A stretch of DNA of 64,000 nt. It comes from JBJMQS01 sp045802605 (GTDB taxonomy: Bacteria > Planctomycetota > Planctomycetia > Gemmatales > Gemmataceae). The position numbers and the translations under genes are program-made. Within the stretch, counting starts at the first letter, position 1; each line of letters starts with the position of its first letter. This document shows, piece after piece, positions 1 through 8,439 of the stretch. Location of the stretch: the NCBI GenBank assembly GCA_045802605.1, contig JBJMQS010000035.1, positions 15,233-79,232 of the forward strand, written 5' to 3'. The notes beneath the pieces are model-generated. The model made no database searches. It saw only the letters and a list, made by a program, of their open reading frames with translations, and was not told the origin of the DNA.

Positions 1-1
1 A

Positions 2-658
2 TTGAAGCCGCGGTCGGTGGCCAAGTTTTATGGCAAGTTGAATAAGCGGCTCAACGAGGTCGGCATTCAGGTGCAGATCAACACGAAGCCGAACGAGTTG
101 GCCGACGCAATTCACTTTGAAAACGACAACGAACATTCCGCGTACGACCCGGAGGCGGCGCATCGATTTTGGCGCGTCCTCGTGCAATGCGAGCGCGTCT
201 TCACCGCCTTTCGCGCTCGGTTCATCGGCAAATGCAGCCCGGTGCATTTCTTCTGGGGTGCGTTCGATCTGGCGGTGACGCGGTTCTCGGGCCGGCCCGC
301 GCCTCCGCATCCGGGCGGCGTGCCGAACTTGCCCGACTGGATCGTGCGTGAGGCCTATTCGCATGAAGTGTGCAGTGCGGGCTTTTGGCCCGGCGGCGGG
401 GCGGTGCCGTTTCCTGCTTTTTACTCCTACGCTTATCCGGAGCCGGCCGGTTACCGCGATGCAAAAGTGCGGCCCACCGAAGCGAGTTACAACCCAGATT
501 TGCGCGAGTTCGTCTTGCCCTACGACGCGGTGCGCCAGGCTGCGTCGCAGGACGAGGTGTTGATGGAGTTTCTGCAAAGCACCTATGAGGCGGCGGCGGA
601 TTTAGGGAAGTGGGATCGGGCCGCGCTGGAGCGAAGCCAGGATCCGCGGCATTCGTAA
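2..658 (+). CDS. DUF5996 family protein (5' truncated by the window)
   Basis: The reading frame is open from the first bases, so the N-terminus lies outside the window; the TTG at position 2 is unlikely to be the real start. The visible 218 residues look like the C-terminal two thirds of DUF5996: an HFFWGAFDLAVTRFSGR segment, a PDW motif, an EVCSAGFWPGGG segment and a YSYAYPEP segment. Family members are cytosolic proteins of unknown biochemical role. The next gene is about 130 bp away on the same strand and is unrelated. I recognise the family from these conserved aromatic and glycine-rich blocks; no function can be inferred. Confidence 0.75.
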   Translation: MKPRSVAKFYGKLNKRLNEVGIQVQINTKPNELADAIHFENDNEHSAYDPEAAHRFWRVLVQCERVFTAFRARFIGKCSPVHFFWGAFDLAVTRFSGRPAPPHPGGVPNLPDWIVREAYSHEVCSAGFWPGGGAVPFPAFYSYAYPEPAGYRDAKVRPTEASYNPDLREFVLPYDAVRQAASQDEVLMEFLQSTYEAAADLGKWDRAALERSQDPRHS

Positions 659-789
659 TCGGGCTGCTGTTAAACTGCGTCAACTCTGCCGAATTCAACG
701 CCCCGCCAATCGATTGATGCGGCATCTAACGCACATTCGCGCATCTCTCGTTCAATTGTGAAGATTGCCTGATCCGAAAAAACGGAAGT

Positions 790-2487
790 ATGATCGCTCA
801 AAAATCTCACCTACTGGTTCGCCTCGTCATCCCTTTGATGGGGCTTCTCCTCCTGGCAAGCCCGGCTCGCGCCGAGGACAGCAAGGAACTCCAAGAGCTC
901 AAGGCCCGTCTCGACCGGTTGGAAAAGCAAAACGCGGAGCTTCTTGCGGCCATGAAGTCCCAGCAGCCGCAAAGCGTCCAGCAGGTCAAACAACTGGAGC
1001 CTCCCACACAAGCAAACTCAGGCAACAATGCCGCCTCCGACGCGGCCGCCAAGGACGATGCCGTTTGGAAAGCCGTCAACGACGCGCTGAAGAAAGCCAA
1101 AGAAGACGAGGCCAAGGGCAAGAAGGACGAGGAAGAAAAGAAAAAAGCCGAGGGCTTCGTCGTTGGCAAGGATTTGACGTTCAAGTCCATTTGGAACAAC
1201 GGCCTGATTTTCACGACCGCTGATGAAGCATTCAAGATGCACATCGGCGCACGCACGGAATTCGACACCGTCTGGTTCCAACAACCCAAGGCGATGCAAA
1301 AGCCAGCTCCCGTCGGGGTGGGGCCGCTTGATGACGGGTTTTTCTTCCGCCGCATCCGGCTCGAGACCGACGGCACCATGTGGGAAGTCGTCGAGTGGCA
1401 AACCGAGTTTGATTTCGAAAATGCCAACCAAGTCACGTTTGACCATCTCTGGGCCGGCGTGAAAGAGATTCCTTACCTCGGCACGGTTCGCGTCGGTCAG
1501 CACCGAGTGCCGCAAGGTTTGGAGTCATTCTCCACGAGCAAGCAAACCGAGTTTCTCGAACGGGCTGCTAAGTTCGAAGCCTTCGAGCAGGAGTTCGGCC
1601 TCGGCGTGTTCTGGGCCCAGGATTACTGCGACCGCCATGTGACCACGCAAGCCATGTGGCACCGCAACGAGTTTTTCTCCGCGCCGGCTTATCAAGGAGC
1701 CGCGTTCGGCGACGGCACCTATGCCGCGACGAGCCGCATCACATGGCTGCCGGTGTGGAAGAACAACGGCCGCTGTTTCCTGCACTTGGGTGCGTCGTAC
1801 CAAATCGCGGAGACTCCGCTGGATCGCACGACCGGAGCCGCGCTGGCGACATCGCCGGCCGGCGTGGATGAAGACCGCGACATTGTTCGCTACCGTGCCC
1901 GGGCCGAGATTCGCGACAGCACCGGCATCGGCGCATTCGAGGGCAATTCGACGCGATTCGTGGATACCGGCACCATCATCGCCGATTACACCCAAACCAC
2001 GGGCCTCGAGCTCTTGCTGAACATGGGCCCGTGGTGGATCCAAGCCGAGAATGATTTCGATCAACTGAACAAGGCGTACGTCCCGGCGTCGGCCGCGGCC
2101 CAGGCGGTCGGCAACCCGATCTTCACGGGCGGCTACATCGCCACCGGGTTCTTCCTCACCGGCGAGACGCGCGGCTACGATCGCCGCTTCGGCCGCTACG
2201 ACCGCGTGGTGCCGAACTCCACGTTCTTCTGTGTCCGCGACGATTGCGACCGCTTCAACGGCAGCTTAGGCGCGTGGGAATTGACCTATCGATTCTCTTA
2301 CGTCGATCTGGACAGCGGCGCGATTCACGGCGGCCAGCTCAACGAACACACCATGGGCGTGAATTGGTATCTAACGCCAAACCTGCGAGTCATGGCGAAT
2401 TACTTGGTGGCCGACCGCCGCGTCGATGCACCAAACGTCGGCGGCTGGGTGCACGGCTTTGGGATTCGCACGCGATTGGAGTTTTGA
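790..2487 (+). CDS. OprO/OprP-like (phosphate-selective type) outer-membrane porin
   Basis: This 565-residue protein has a signal peptide (basic start, hydrophobic stretch LVIPLMGLLLLASPARA, residues about 10-28), then a short coiled coil (LKARLDRLEKQNAELLAAM) and a Lys/Glu/Ala-rich linker to about residue 120. The rest is a beta-barrel with alternating aromatic strands ending in Phe (RTRLEF), typical of outer-membrane porins. The segments FFFRRIRLETDGTMW and VRVGQHRVPQGLE match the OprO/OprP family. The coiled coil plus barrel layout is common in planctomycetes and probably anchors the barrel to the wall. Substrate specificity cannot be read from sequence. A small Cys-rich exported protein starts 6 bp downstream and may be co-transcribed. 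Confidence 0.85.
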   Translation: MIAQKSHLLVRLVIPLMGLLLLASPARAEDSKELQELKARLDRLEKQNAELLAAMKSQQPQSVQQVKQLEPPTQANSGNNAASDAAAKDDAVWKAVNDALKKAKEDEAKGKKDEEEKKKAEGFVVGKDLTFKSIWNNGLIFTTADEAFKMHIGARTEFDTVWFQQPKAMQKPAPVGVGPLDDGFFFRRIRLETDGTMWEVVEWQTEFDFENANQVTFDHLWAGVKEIPYLGTVRVGQHRVPQGLESFSTSKQTEFLERAAKFEAFEQEFGLGVFWAQDYCDRHVTTQAMWHRNEFFSAPAYQGAAFGDGTYAATSRITWLPVWKNNGRCFLHLGASYQIAETPLDRTTGAALATSPAGVDEDRDIVRYRARAEIRDSTGIGAFEGNSTRFVDTGTIIADYTQTTGLELLLNMGPWWIQAENDFDQLNKAYVPASAAAQAVGNPIFTGGYIATGFFLTGETRGYDRRFGRYDRVVPNSTFFCVRDDCDRFNGSLGAWELTYRFSYVDLDSGAIHGGQLNEHTMGVNWYLTPNLRVMANYLVADRRVDAPNVGGWVHGFGIRTRLEF

Positions 2488-2493
2488 TCTGAC

Positions 2494-2847
2494 ATGAACG
2501 AAACCATCATCGTCGCCATGCTCCTTTTGCCTCCCACGCCGGCCGAGCCGCCGCCCGCATGTGCCCCGTGCACGCAGAAAATGTGCGTCTCAGAGCCAAT
2601 GCCGCGCACGAAGAACTGCTACTCGGTGAAGTGCGAAGACTATTGCTTGCCGCGATGCTCGCCGTGGGACTTCTTCCGCAAGGACTGTGGCTGCGACGGC
2701 AACTGCGGCAGCGTGCGCACGCGCAAGTGGCTCGTGAAAAAGAAAGTGCCCGACTGCGACGGTTTCAAGTGTACTGTCAAGGACGTGCCGCTGGATTGTG
2801 CACCTGTCGCACCGATGCCAGCAGCGCTCCCCGCACCGAAAAAGTAA
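2494..2847 (+). CDS. small Cys-rich exported protein
   Basis: 117 residues with a short hydrophobic N-terminus (IIVAMLLLPPTPA) and about sixteen cysteines, many as CxxC, CxC or CxxxC (CAPCTQKMC, CEDYCLPRC, CGCDGNCG). The spacing suggests a disulfide-rich fold or metal binding outside the cytoplasm. It starts 6 bp after the porin stop, so translational coupling is likely. I do not recognise a named family; similar short Cys-rich secreted proteins are frequent in planctomycetes. The Pro/Ala-rich tail (APVAPMPAALPAPKK) looks unstructured. Confidence 0.65.
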   Translation: MNETIIVAMLLLPPTPAEPPPACAPCTQKMCVSEPMPRTKNCYSVKCEDYCLPRCSPWDFFRKDCGCDGNCGSVRTRKWLVKKKVPDCDGFKCTVKDVPLDCAPVAPMPAALPAPKK

Positions 2848-2874
2848 TTGTCTCAACGCCCAACCCATTGTCTT

Positions 2875-3020
2875 GTTAGCCGGACGCGCAAGCTACGGGA
2901 GCCAGAGACTTGGCCGCACTCGAGCGATTCTGCTTCTTGTTGTCCCCGCGAACTCAACGGAAGGCAGAACCCCAAATGGGGCCAAGTCTCTGGCTCCCGT
3001 AGCTTGCGCGTCCGGCTAAC
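2875..3020. repeat. long inverted repeat, family A copy 1
   Basis: Two perfect 40-bp arms (2875-2914 and 2981-3020) are exact reverse complements and flank a 66-bp variable loop. The arm begins GTTAGCCGGACGCGCAAGCT. Other copies lie near 8.1, 24.4 and 57.8 kb. It sits between two genes on the same strand and has no coding capacity of its own. Confidence 0.95.
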
Positions 3021-3109
3021 AAAACCGATCATCAAATTCGTTGAAGTTCAGCCCGCCATTTCCCCGATTTAAGCGACAGGGCTCCTTCCCTATTCGACGA
3101 TGGATCGTT

Positions 3110-4546
3110 ATGGCTTCGCCTGCGCCCATTCTCCGCGGACCGGCCGCCGCCAAGTGGTTCGTCAAATTTTTCCGCGATCCTGTGGCCACTTTGATTGAAG
3201 GTCGCCAGCGTTTTGGCCGGGTGTTCGGGCTCGGGGGCGTCTTCCCCCGTCGCAAGCGGCATCGCCTGTTCGGCGTCGCGCTCGGTCCGGCCTACAACCG
3301 AATCGTTTACAACGACACGGCCATCTTCCGCGCCACCGGACAAGCGCTCTGCGGACCCAAGGACTCGGCCCTTCGCCGCATTCGCTTCGGGCTGACGCGG
3401 ATGAACGGTGATAAGCACAAACAGCATCGCCGGTTGATCGCGCCGTTGTTCTCGAATCACGCCGTTGACGAATATCACCCGCACATGGCGGCGATTGCCG
3501 CACGCCACATCATGGCTTGGCCGGTCGGCCAAGTGGTTGACGCATGGCAACTCGTGCGGAAGTTGGCTCTGGACGTGTCGAGCCAGTTATTGTTCGGCCG
3601 CGAGGAACCGGAACGCGCCAACGTGTTGGGCAATCTGTTTCGCGGCTGGCTGGAGCGCAACTTCTCGCCCGGCGTCTGGCTCATGCCGGTGAACATGCCC
3701 GGCACGCCTTATCGCGGATTGTTGAAACACTCCGAGCATATCGAGCGCACGGTGCTCGCGATGATTGCCCAGCGGCGTACCAACCCGCCTCGTGACGCTG
3801 ACATGCTGACCGGGCTCATCCGCGCTCATGACTCGGAAAACGACGGCGGCACCGATCACGACCTCGTGGGGCAAGCGAATATTCTTTTCGCGGCCAGCTT
3901 CGAAACGATCGGCACGTCGCTGGCTTGGATGATGTTTCTGTTGGCCCAACACCCGACCGTCGCCGCGAACTTGCTCGATGAACTTCAGCCACTGCGCGGG
4001 CTTGCGCCGCGGGCCGACCAATTGCCGCGGTTGAAGTATCTTGATGCGGTGATCCGCGAAGCGTTGCGGGTGTTGCCACCGGTGCCATTCGCAATTCGCC
4101 GGCCCGCAGCCCAAGTCGATCTCGATGGCCTGGTACTCGAAAAAGGCGATCGACTCATTGTCAGCCATTACATCACGCACCACGATCCGGAGATTTACGA
4201 CGAGCCGGAGCGTTTCATTCCCGAACGCTGGTTTCGCATTCGGCCGACGGCGTTCGAGTATCTGCCGTTCAGCGCCGGCCCGCGGATGTGCTCCGGCTTC
4301 GGCTTCGCGATGGCGGAGCTTAAGATCGTGCTGGCCCTGGCTCTACAGCGCTGGCGGCCAACGGTGATGCCGGGCTCGCAGATCGATCGCACGGTAAAGA
4401 TCACCATGGGCCCGCGTCACGGCCTGCCGATGGTCTTCATGCCCCAAGACGGCCTCTTCACTTCGACGGAAGTGCGTGGCAACATCCACGACATGGTGGA
4501 TTTGCGCCCGCGGATTTTGCCGATGACGGTTCGCCGAGCGGCGTAA
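3110..4546 (+). CDS. cytochrome P450
   Basis: 478 residues from the ATG at 3110; an upstream TTG at 3041 would add 23 unlikely residues. All P450 signatures are visible: an I-helix segment AASFETIGTS, the ExxR pair (Glu317/Arg320, EALR), a PERF-like segment (DEPERFIPERW) and the heme loop FSAGPRMCSG with proximal ligand Cys394. No N-terminal membrane anchor is present, so the enzyme should be soluble and need separate redox partners, which are not in the window. The I-helix has Glu-Thr where most P450s have (D/E)T, consistent with oxygen activation. Substrate unknown. The upstream repeat ends about 90 bp before the start. Confidence 0.92.
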   Translation: MASPAPILRGPAAAKWFVKFFRDPVATLIEGRQRFGRVFGLGGVFPRRKRHRLFGVALGPAYNRIVYNDTAIFRATGQALCGPKDSALRRIRFGLTRMNGDKHKQHRRLIAPLFSNHAVDEYHPHMAAIAARHIMAWPVGQVVDAWQLVRKLALDVSSQLLFGREEPERANVLGNLFRGWLERNFSPGVWLMPVNMPGTPYRGLLKHSEHIERTVLAMIAQRRTNPPRDADMLTGLIRAHDSENDGGTDHDLVGQANILFAASFETIGTSLAWMMFLLAQHPTVAANLLDELQPLRGLAPRADQLPRLKYLDAVIREALRVLPPVPFAIRRPAAQVDLDGLVLEKGDRLIVSHYITHHDPEIYDEPERFIPERWFRIRPTAFEYLPFSAGPRMCSGFGFAMAELKIVLALALQRWRPTVMPGSQIDRTVKITMGPRHGLPMVFMPQDGLFTSTEVRGNIHDMVDLRPRILPMTVRRAA

Positions 4547-4590
4547 TTATTCTGTTTGCGTTACAGTGGATCTGTTTCCGGAATAAGCCA

Positions 4591-4770
4591 ATGCACCAAC
4601 GCAACAAGAAAGAGAAATCACGAAGACGACCCAGCGCGCCTGGAGCTAAGGGGCGCGCTACAATCAAAAAGTCCGTCGATCCACTTGAACAGAAGCTGAA
4701 ACGTAGTGTCGCTCAAAACACTCATGAAGCGACAGATTGGGGGCAGCGGATCGGACGCGACGTGTGGTGA
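4591..4770 (+). CDS. possible small basic protein
   Basis: An ATG-initiated frame of 59 codons ends in TGA just before the phosphatase gene. The product is very basic at its N-terminus (MHQRNKKEKSRRRP) and ends GQRIGRDVW. A GC-rich hairpin (arms AGCGCGCC and GGCGCGCT, 4633-4659) lies inside it and could instead be a repeat remnant. No Shine-Dalgarno sequence is obvious. It may be a real small gene or just leader sequence of the phosphatase. Confidence 0.25.
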   Translation: MHQRNKKEKSRRRPSAPGAKGRATIKKSVDPLEQKLKRSVAQNTHEATDWGQRIGRDVW

Positions 4771-4791
4771 CTGGCGCCGGGATTTAATGCA

Positions 4792-5220
4792 ATGCGTGAA
4801 ATTCAGAACAGATGCCTCTGGCTTGGACACGCTGGCGACCTTCGCGATCCCGCCGCGGTCCTTTCTGTGGGCATTTCGGCTGTGGTCGAACTGGCCGATA
4901 GTGAACCGCCAGCAGCGTTCCCGCGCGACGTGATCCATTGTCGGTTCCCACTGTCCGATGGCGGCGAAAATGCGCAGTGGTTGCTGGGATTGGCAGTCGA
5001 AACAGTGGCGGCACTTTTGAAGTCCAAAGTCCTGACTTTGGTTTGTTGCTCTGCCGGTCTCAGCCGATCTGTGGCGATAGCCGCGGCAGCGATTAGCGCC
5101 GTGGAGAGCCGGCCTCTTGCAGAGTGTTTGACTTTGGTGGCCCGCAGGGGACCTGCAGATGTTTCCCCGAACTTCTGGCATCAGATACAAATGATGCTCA
5201 GAGATAAGGAGAAGAAATAA
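4792..5220 (+). CDS. dual-specificity / tyrosine phosphatase-like protein
   Basis: 142 residues with the cysteine-phosphatase P-loop CSAGLSRS: nucleophile Cys86 and phosphate-binding Arg92 (CX5R), followed by a helix rich in alanine. An upstream HCRFPLSDGGENA segment fits the region holding the general acid Asp. Size and layout match compact dual-specificity phosphatases that use a PTP mechanism. No signal peptide, so probably cytosolic. It lies alone between the P450 and the permease; no kinase is adjacent. Substrate could be a phosphoprotein or another phosphomonoester. Confidence 0.75.
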   Translation: MREIQNRCLWLGHAGDLRDPAAVLSVGISAVVELADSEPPAAFPRDVIHCRFPLSDGGENAQWLLGLAVETVAALLKSKVLTLVCCSAGLSRSVAIAAAAISAVESRPLAECLTLVARRGPADVSPNFWHQIQMMLRDKEKK

Positions 5221-5276
5221 CTATCTACGATTTAACCACTTGCGCCGAAATTAAACACTCATTCCACAGAATTCAG

Positions 5277-5314
5277 TTCTGCTCACGCGGGGTAAGAGAG
5301 CTGCGTGAGCAGAA
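5277..5314. repeat. hairpin in intergenic region
   Basis: Arms TTCTGCTCACGC and GCGTGAGCAGAA pair perfectly across a 14-nt loop. There is no T run after it, so it is not a classical terminator. It lies in the 220-bp gap between the phosphatase and the permease. I see nothing else in that gap. Confidence 0.6.
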
Positions 5315-5440
5315 TCCTCCAAGCCCCGCCGAAAGCCCCGCCACTATCCGGACCCCCGAAACTAGGTAGAATTCACGCTCATGCCTAACCCTCCAGGCGG
5401 TCGCAAGACCCGGGGGCCGGGCGAGCTCTGACGCACCTCA

Positions 5441-8086
5441 ATGGCCAACCCCCCCACCCCACCCGCTTCGGCGGGAGGGCCGTCGGACCAACCCAACCGT
5501 CCGCTACCGAGTCGATTGCTCCGCACGACGCAAGTCATCGTCGTCGGCAGCGTCATGTTCACGTTCATCTCGTACTGGCGCACGGCCGCGGTCGTGCTCT
5601 GCGATTTGGCCAGCACCGCTTACTACATCGGCGGCATTGTCGAGTCGGCGATTGGCAAGGCCGCCCCGTGGTACATCCTCGGCGTGATGGTCTTCAGCTA
5701 CCTCGTTCGCAACGTCTACATCGAAAGTTGCTCGATGTTCGTCCGCGGCGGCGTGTACCGCGTCGTCCGGCAGGCGATGGGCGGCTTCATGGGCAAGCTC
5801 GCCGTCTCGGCGCTGCTCTTCGACTACGTGCTCACCGGGCCGATCTCGAGCGTGTCCGCGGGACAGTACATCGTCAGCCTGGCGATTGAACTCGTTGGCC
5901 GTTCCGGGATTGCTCTGCCCGACCGTGCAACACTTGAAGCGCTCAAGGCCTACGGAGCGATGGGCTTTGCGATTCTGGTGACGCTGTACTTCTATCGGCT
6001 CAACGTGATCGGCATTCACGAGTCGTCGGACAAAGCGTTCAAGATCATGATCGCGACCACCATCATGGCCGCGCTCATGGTCGGTTGGTGCGGCTACACA
6101 ATTTATGCGCAACCCGAGAAGGCCCATCTGCCGACCGCGCGACCAAACCTGGAAAAGAAATTCGAGATCGACCCGGATACCGGGCAATCTGTCCCCAGGA
6201 TGAACAAGGTCACTCGGGAACAGGAAGACCCGCTCGGCTTCCTGGGCCGCTGGTTGCCCGCCGACGCGCAGGCGACTCTGCGTCAGACAGCCATGCCATG
6301 GTTCAGCCTGATCAGCTTGTTCGGAATTCTGGTGGCATTCAGCCACTCGATCCTCGCGATGTCCGGCGAGGAAACGCTCGCGCAGGTTTACCGCGAGGTG
6401 CAGGCGCCGAAGCTGAAAAACTTCAAAAAGGCGGCCCTCGTCGTCTTCATTTACAGCTTGCTGCTGACATCAGTAATCTCGTTCTTCGCGGTCATGATCA
6501 TTCCCGATGAAGTGCGGATCAGCGAATATGCCGACAATTTGATCGGCGGGCTGGCGATGCATGTGGCTGGGCCGACCTGGGCCAAGCTCGGCCTCAACAT
6601 TTTCGTCGTCGTCATCGGCAGCCTGATTCTCTCAGGAGCGGTCAACACCGCCATCATCGGTTCCAACGGCGTGCTCAACCGCGTGGCCGAAGACGGCGTC
6701 GTGCCCGCCTGGCTGCAGAAGCCACATCCGAAATACGGTACGACGTACCGGATGCTGCGGATGATCTTGCTCTTGAAGGTCACGACGATTCTCGCGAGCC
6801 GGGGTGACGTGATCCTCTTGGGCGAAGCCTACGCGTTCGGTGTGGTCTGGAGCTTCGTGTTCATGTCGCTGGCGATGGTGATGCTGCGGATACGCCGGCC
6901 CGACTTACCGCGCGAGTACAAGGTGCCCTTCAATATTCGCGTCGGCAACACGGAAATTCCGCTTGGGCTAATATTTGTGTTCGTTGTTCTGTTGGCTGCC
7001 GCTTTGGTGAATCTGTTGACCAAAGAGGTTGCAACGATCGCCGGCATCGGCTTCACCGGGATATTTCTCGTTGTCTTTACGGTCAGCGAGTGGGCCAACC
7101 GTGGCCGAGGTGGCAAAGGGGTCCATCACGAACATTTGGAGCAATTCAATGTTCAAACCTCGGACACGGTTTCGACCGCGTCATTGGAACTGAACAAGCC
7201 GTACACCAAATTGGTGGCAATCCGCTCGCCACACAATTTGTTTATGCTCGAGAAAGCGCTTTCCGAAACCGATCCGGAGACGACGAGTGTCGTCGTGATG
7301 ACGGCCAAAATGGTCCCTGACGATGGCTCACTCGAAGCGCGGACCAATCTGGATCCTTACGATCAGCAGCTCATGACCGCCGTGGTCGAGCGGGCCGAGA
7401 AAGCGGGCAAGAAGGTCAAGCCGCTGATCGTGCCGACTAACAACCCACTGCACGCCATCTTGCGATTGGCCCGCGAGCTTGGTGCACAGGAAGTGATCCT
7501 CGGCGCGTCGAACAAATACGCCGCCGACGAGCACATGGAGCAGATTACGCTGTATTGGGCCAACGTCTCGGCCGAGAGCACGCCGTTGACGGTGCGCCTG
7601 CTGAGCCGGGATCGTGATATTTATCTCGATCTCAACGGTGGTAATCGCATTCCGAAGATCAGCGAACGCCAGGCGCGCACGGTGGATGAACTGCGGGCGG
7701 CCGGCGTCGGTGTGGATCGTGTGTTGATGGTGCACGACGGCACCCGGTCGGCGAGCGATTTGTTTCAGGGTGTATTGACGATGCTCGACCCGCAAGTGGT
7801 GCTGGGCGTGGCTCGATTCCCGCGCGAAGACGGCGTCGCGGACTTGCTCTCCACGGATTTAGAGCGGGCGGAGCATTTGGGCCGTGCGGTCACGCTGGAA
7901 ACTGTGCCGCAAGACAGCCTCGGCGAGTCGCTGGTCAATCTGGCCCGCGAAGCCACGTACGACGTGATCATTGTGCCCAAGTCCGGCGAGGAAAACGGCA
8001 CAGTTGAATACGTGCTGACCCACGCGCATTGCCCGGTCTTCGTCGCTGTGCCCCCCTCAATCCCGCCCGAAGTCGCCGCGGAGTAG
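5441..8086 (+). CDS. APC-superfamily amino acid permease fused to two UspA domains
   Basis: 881 residues. After a Pro-rich cytosolic tail, residues about 25-560 form an APC permease with about twelve membrane segments. An insertion at residues about 225-285 (PNLEKKFEIDPDTGQS...) is hydrophilic. The GEETLAQVYREVQAPKLKNFKKA segment matches the APC cytoplasmic loop. From about residue 587 come two universal stress protein-like domains (KLVAIRSPHN... and, from about 758, RVLMVHDGTRS...). Fused USP domains are known in some bacterial transporters and probably bind nucleotide and regulate transport. Such a long fusion is typical of APC family members with regulatory tails. Cargo cannot be assigned. 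Single-gene unit. Confidence 0.88.
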   Translation: MANPPTPPASAGGPSDQPNRPLPSRLLRTTQVIVVGSVMFTFISYWRTAAVVLCDLASTAYYIGGIVESAIGKAAPWYILGVMVFSYLVRNVYIESCSMFVRGGVYRVVRQAMGGFMGKLAVSALLFDYVLTGPISSVSAGQYIVSLAIELVGRSGIALPDRATLEALKAYGAMGFAILVTLYFYRLNVIGIHESSDKAFKIMIATTIMAALMVGWCGYTIYAQPEKAHLPTARPNLEKKFEIDPDTGQSVPRMNKVTREQEDPLGFLGRWLPADAQATLRQTAMPWFSLISLFGILVAFSHSILAMSGEETLAQVYREVQAPKLKNFKKAALVVFIYSLLLTSVISFFAVMIIPDEVRISEYADNLIGGLAMHVAGPTWAKLGLNIFVVVIGSLILSGAVNTAIIGSNGVLNRVAEDGVVPAWLQKPHPKYGTTYRMLRMILLLKVTTILASRGDVILLGEAYAFGVVWSFVFMSLAMVMLRIRRPDLPREYKVPFNIRVGNTEIPLGLIFVFVVLLAAALVNLLTKEVATIAGIGFTGIFLVVFTVSEWANRGRGGKGVHHEHLEQFNVQTSDTVSTASLELNKPYTKLVAIRSPHNLFMLEKALSETDPETTSVVVMTAKMVPDDGSLEARTNLDPYDQQLMTAVVERAEKAGKKVKPLIVPTNNPLHAILRLARELGAQEVILGASNKYAADEHMEQITLYWANVSAESTPLTVRLLSRDRDIYLDLNGGNRIPKISERQARTVDELRAAGVGVDRVLMVHDGTRSASDLFQGVLTMLDPQVVLGVARFPREDGVADLLSTDLERAEHLGRAVTLETVPQDSLGESLVNLAREATYDVIIVPKSGEENGTVEYVLTHAHCPVFVAVPPSIPPEVAAE

Positions 8087-8119
8087 TTCTTACCCCGTTC
8101 GTCATGCGGTCCGACGATT

Positions 8120-8303
8120 TTTTAGCCGGACACGCAAGCTACGGGAGCCAGAAGCTTGGCCCCATTCGGGGTATTTTGCTTGTTTTGTCTCGTGGTTAGC
8201 CCACAAAATGTTTGCACCTCGCCCGGGCGACCATGAGAGAAACCAAAAATCCTTCCAATGGGGCCGAGTCGCTGGCTCCCGTAGCTTGCGCGTCCGGCTA
8301 ACA
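8120..8303. repeat. long inverted repeat, family A copy 2
   Basis: Left arm from 8122 (TTAGCCGGACACGCAAGCT...) and right arm ending near 8302 (...GCTTGCGCGTCCGGCTAACA) match the 2.9-kb copy with a few substitutions. The loop is about 100 bp. It fills half of the 353-bp gap between the permease and the peptidase. The rest of the gap (8304-8439) shows no gene. Confidence 0.93.
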
Positions 8304-8439
8304 AAACACTTGCCGCAAAACCGCGCGAAGCGAGGTGTCCAGCGCAGGCCTACGCCAACTCCCCAGTTAACCCTCCCGCACATTCTCGTCAACGAATATG
8401 ATGTATTGAGATCGACTCCACCCAAAACGAGTGGTTCCC

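Noticed and set aside
2875..3020. CRISPR-like repeats
   Set aside because: Repeats are inverted, single elements scattered through the window, not direct repeats with spacers.
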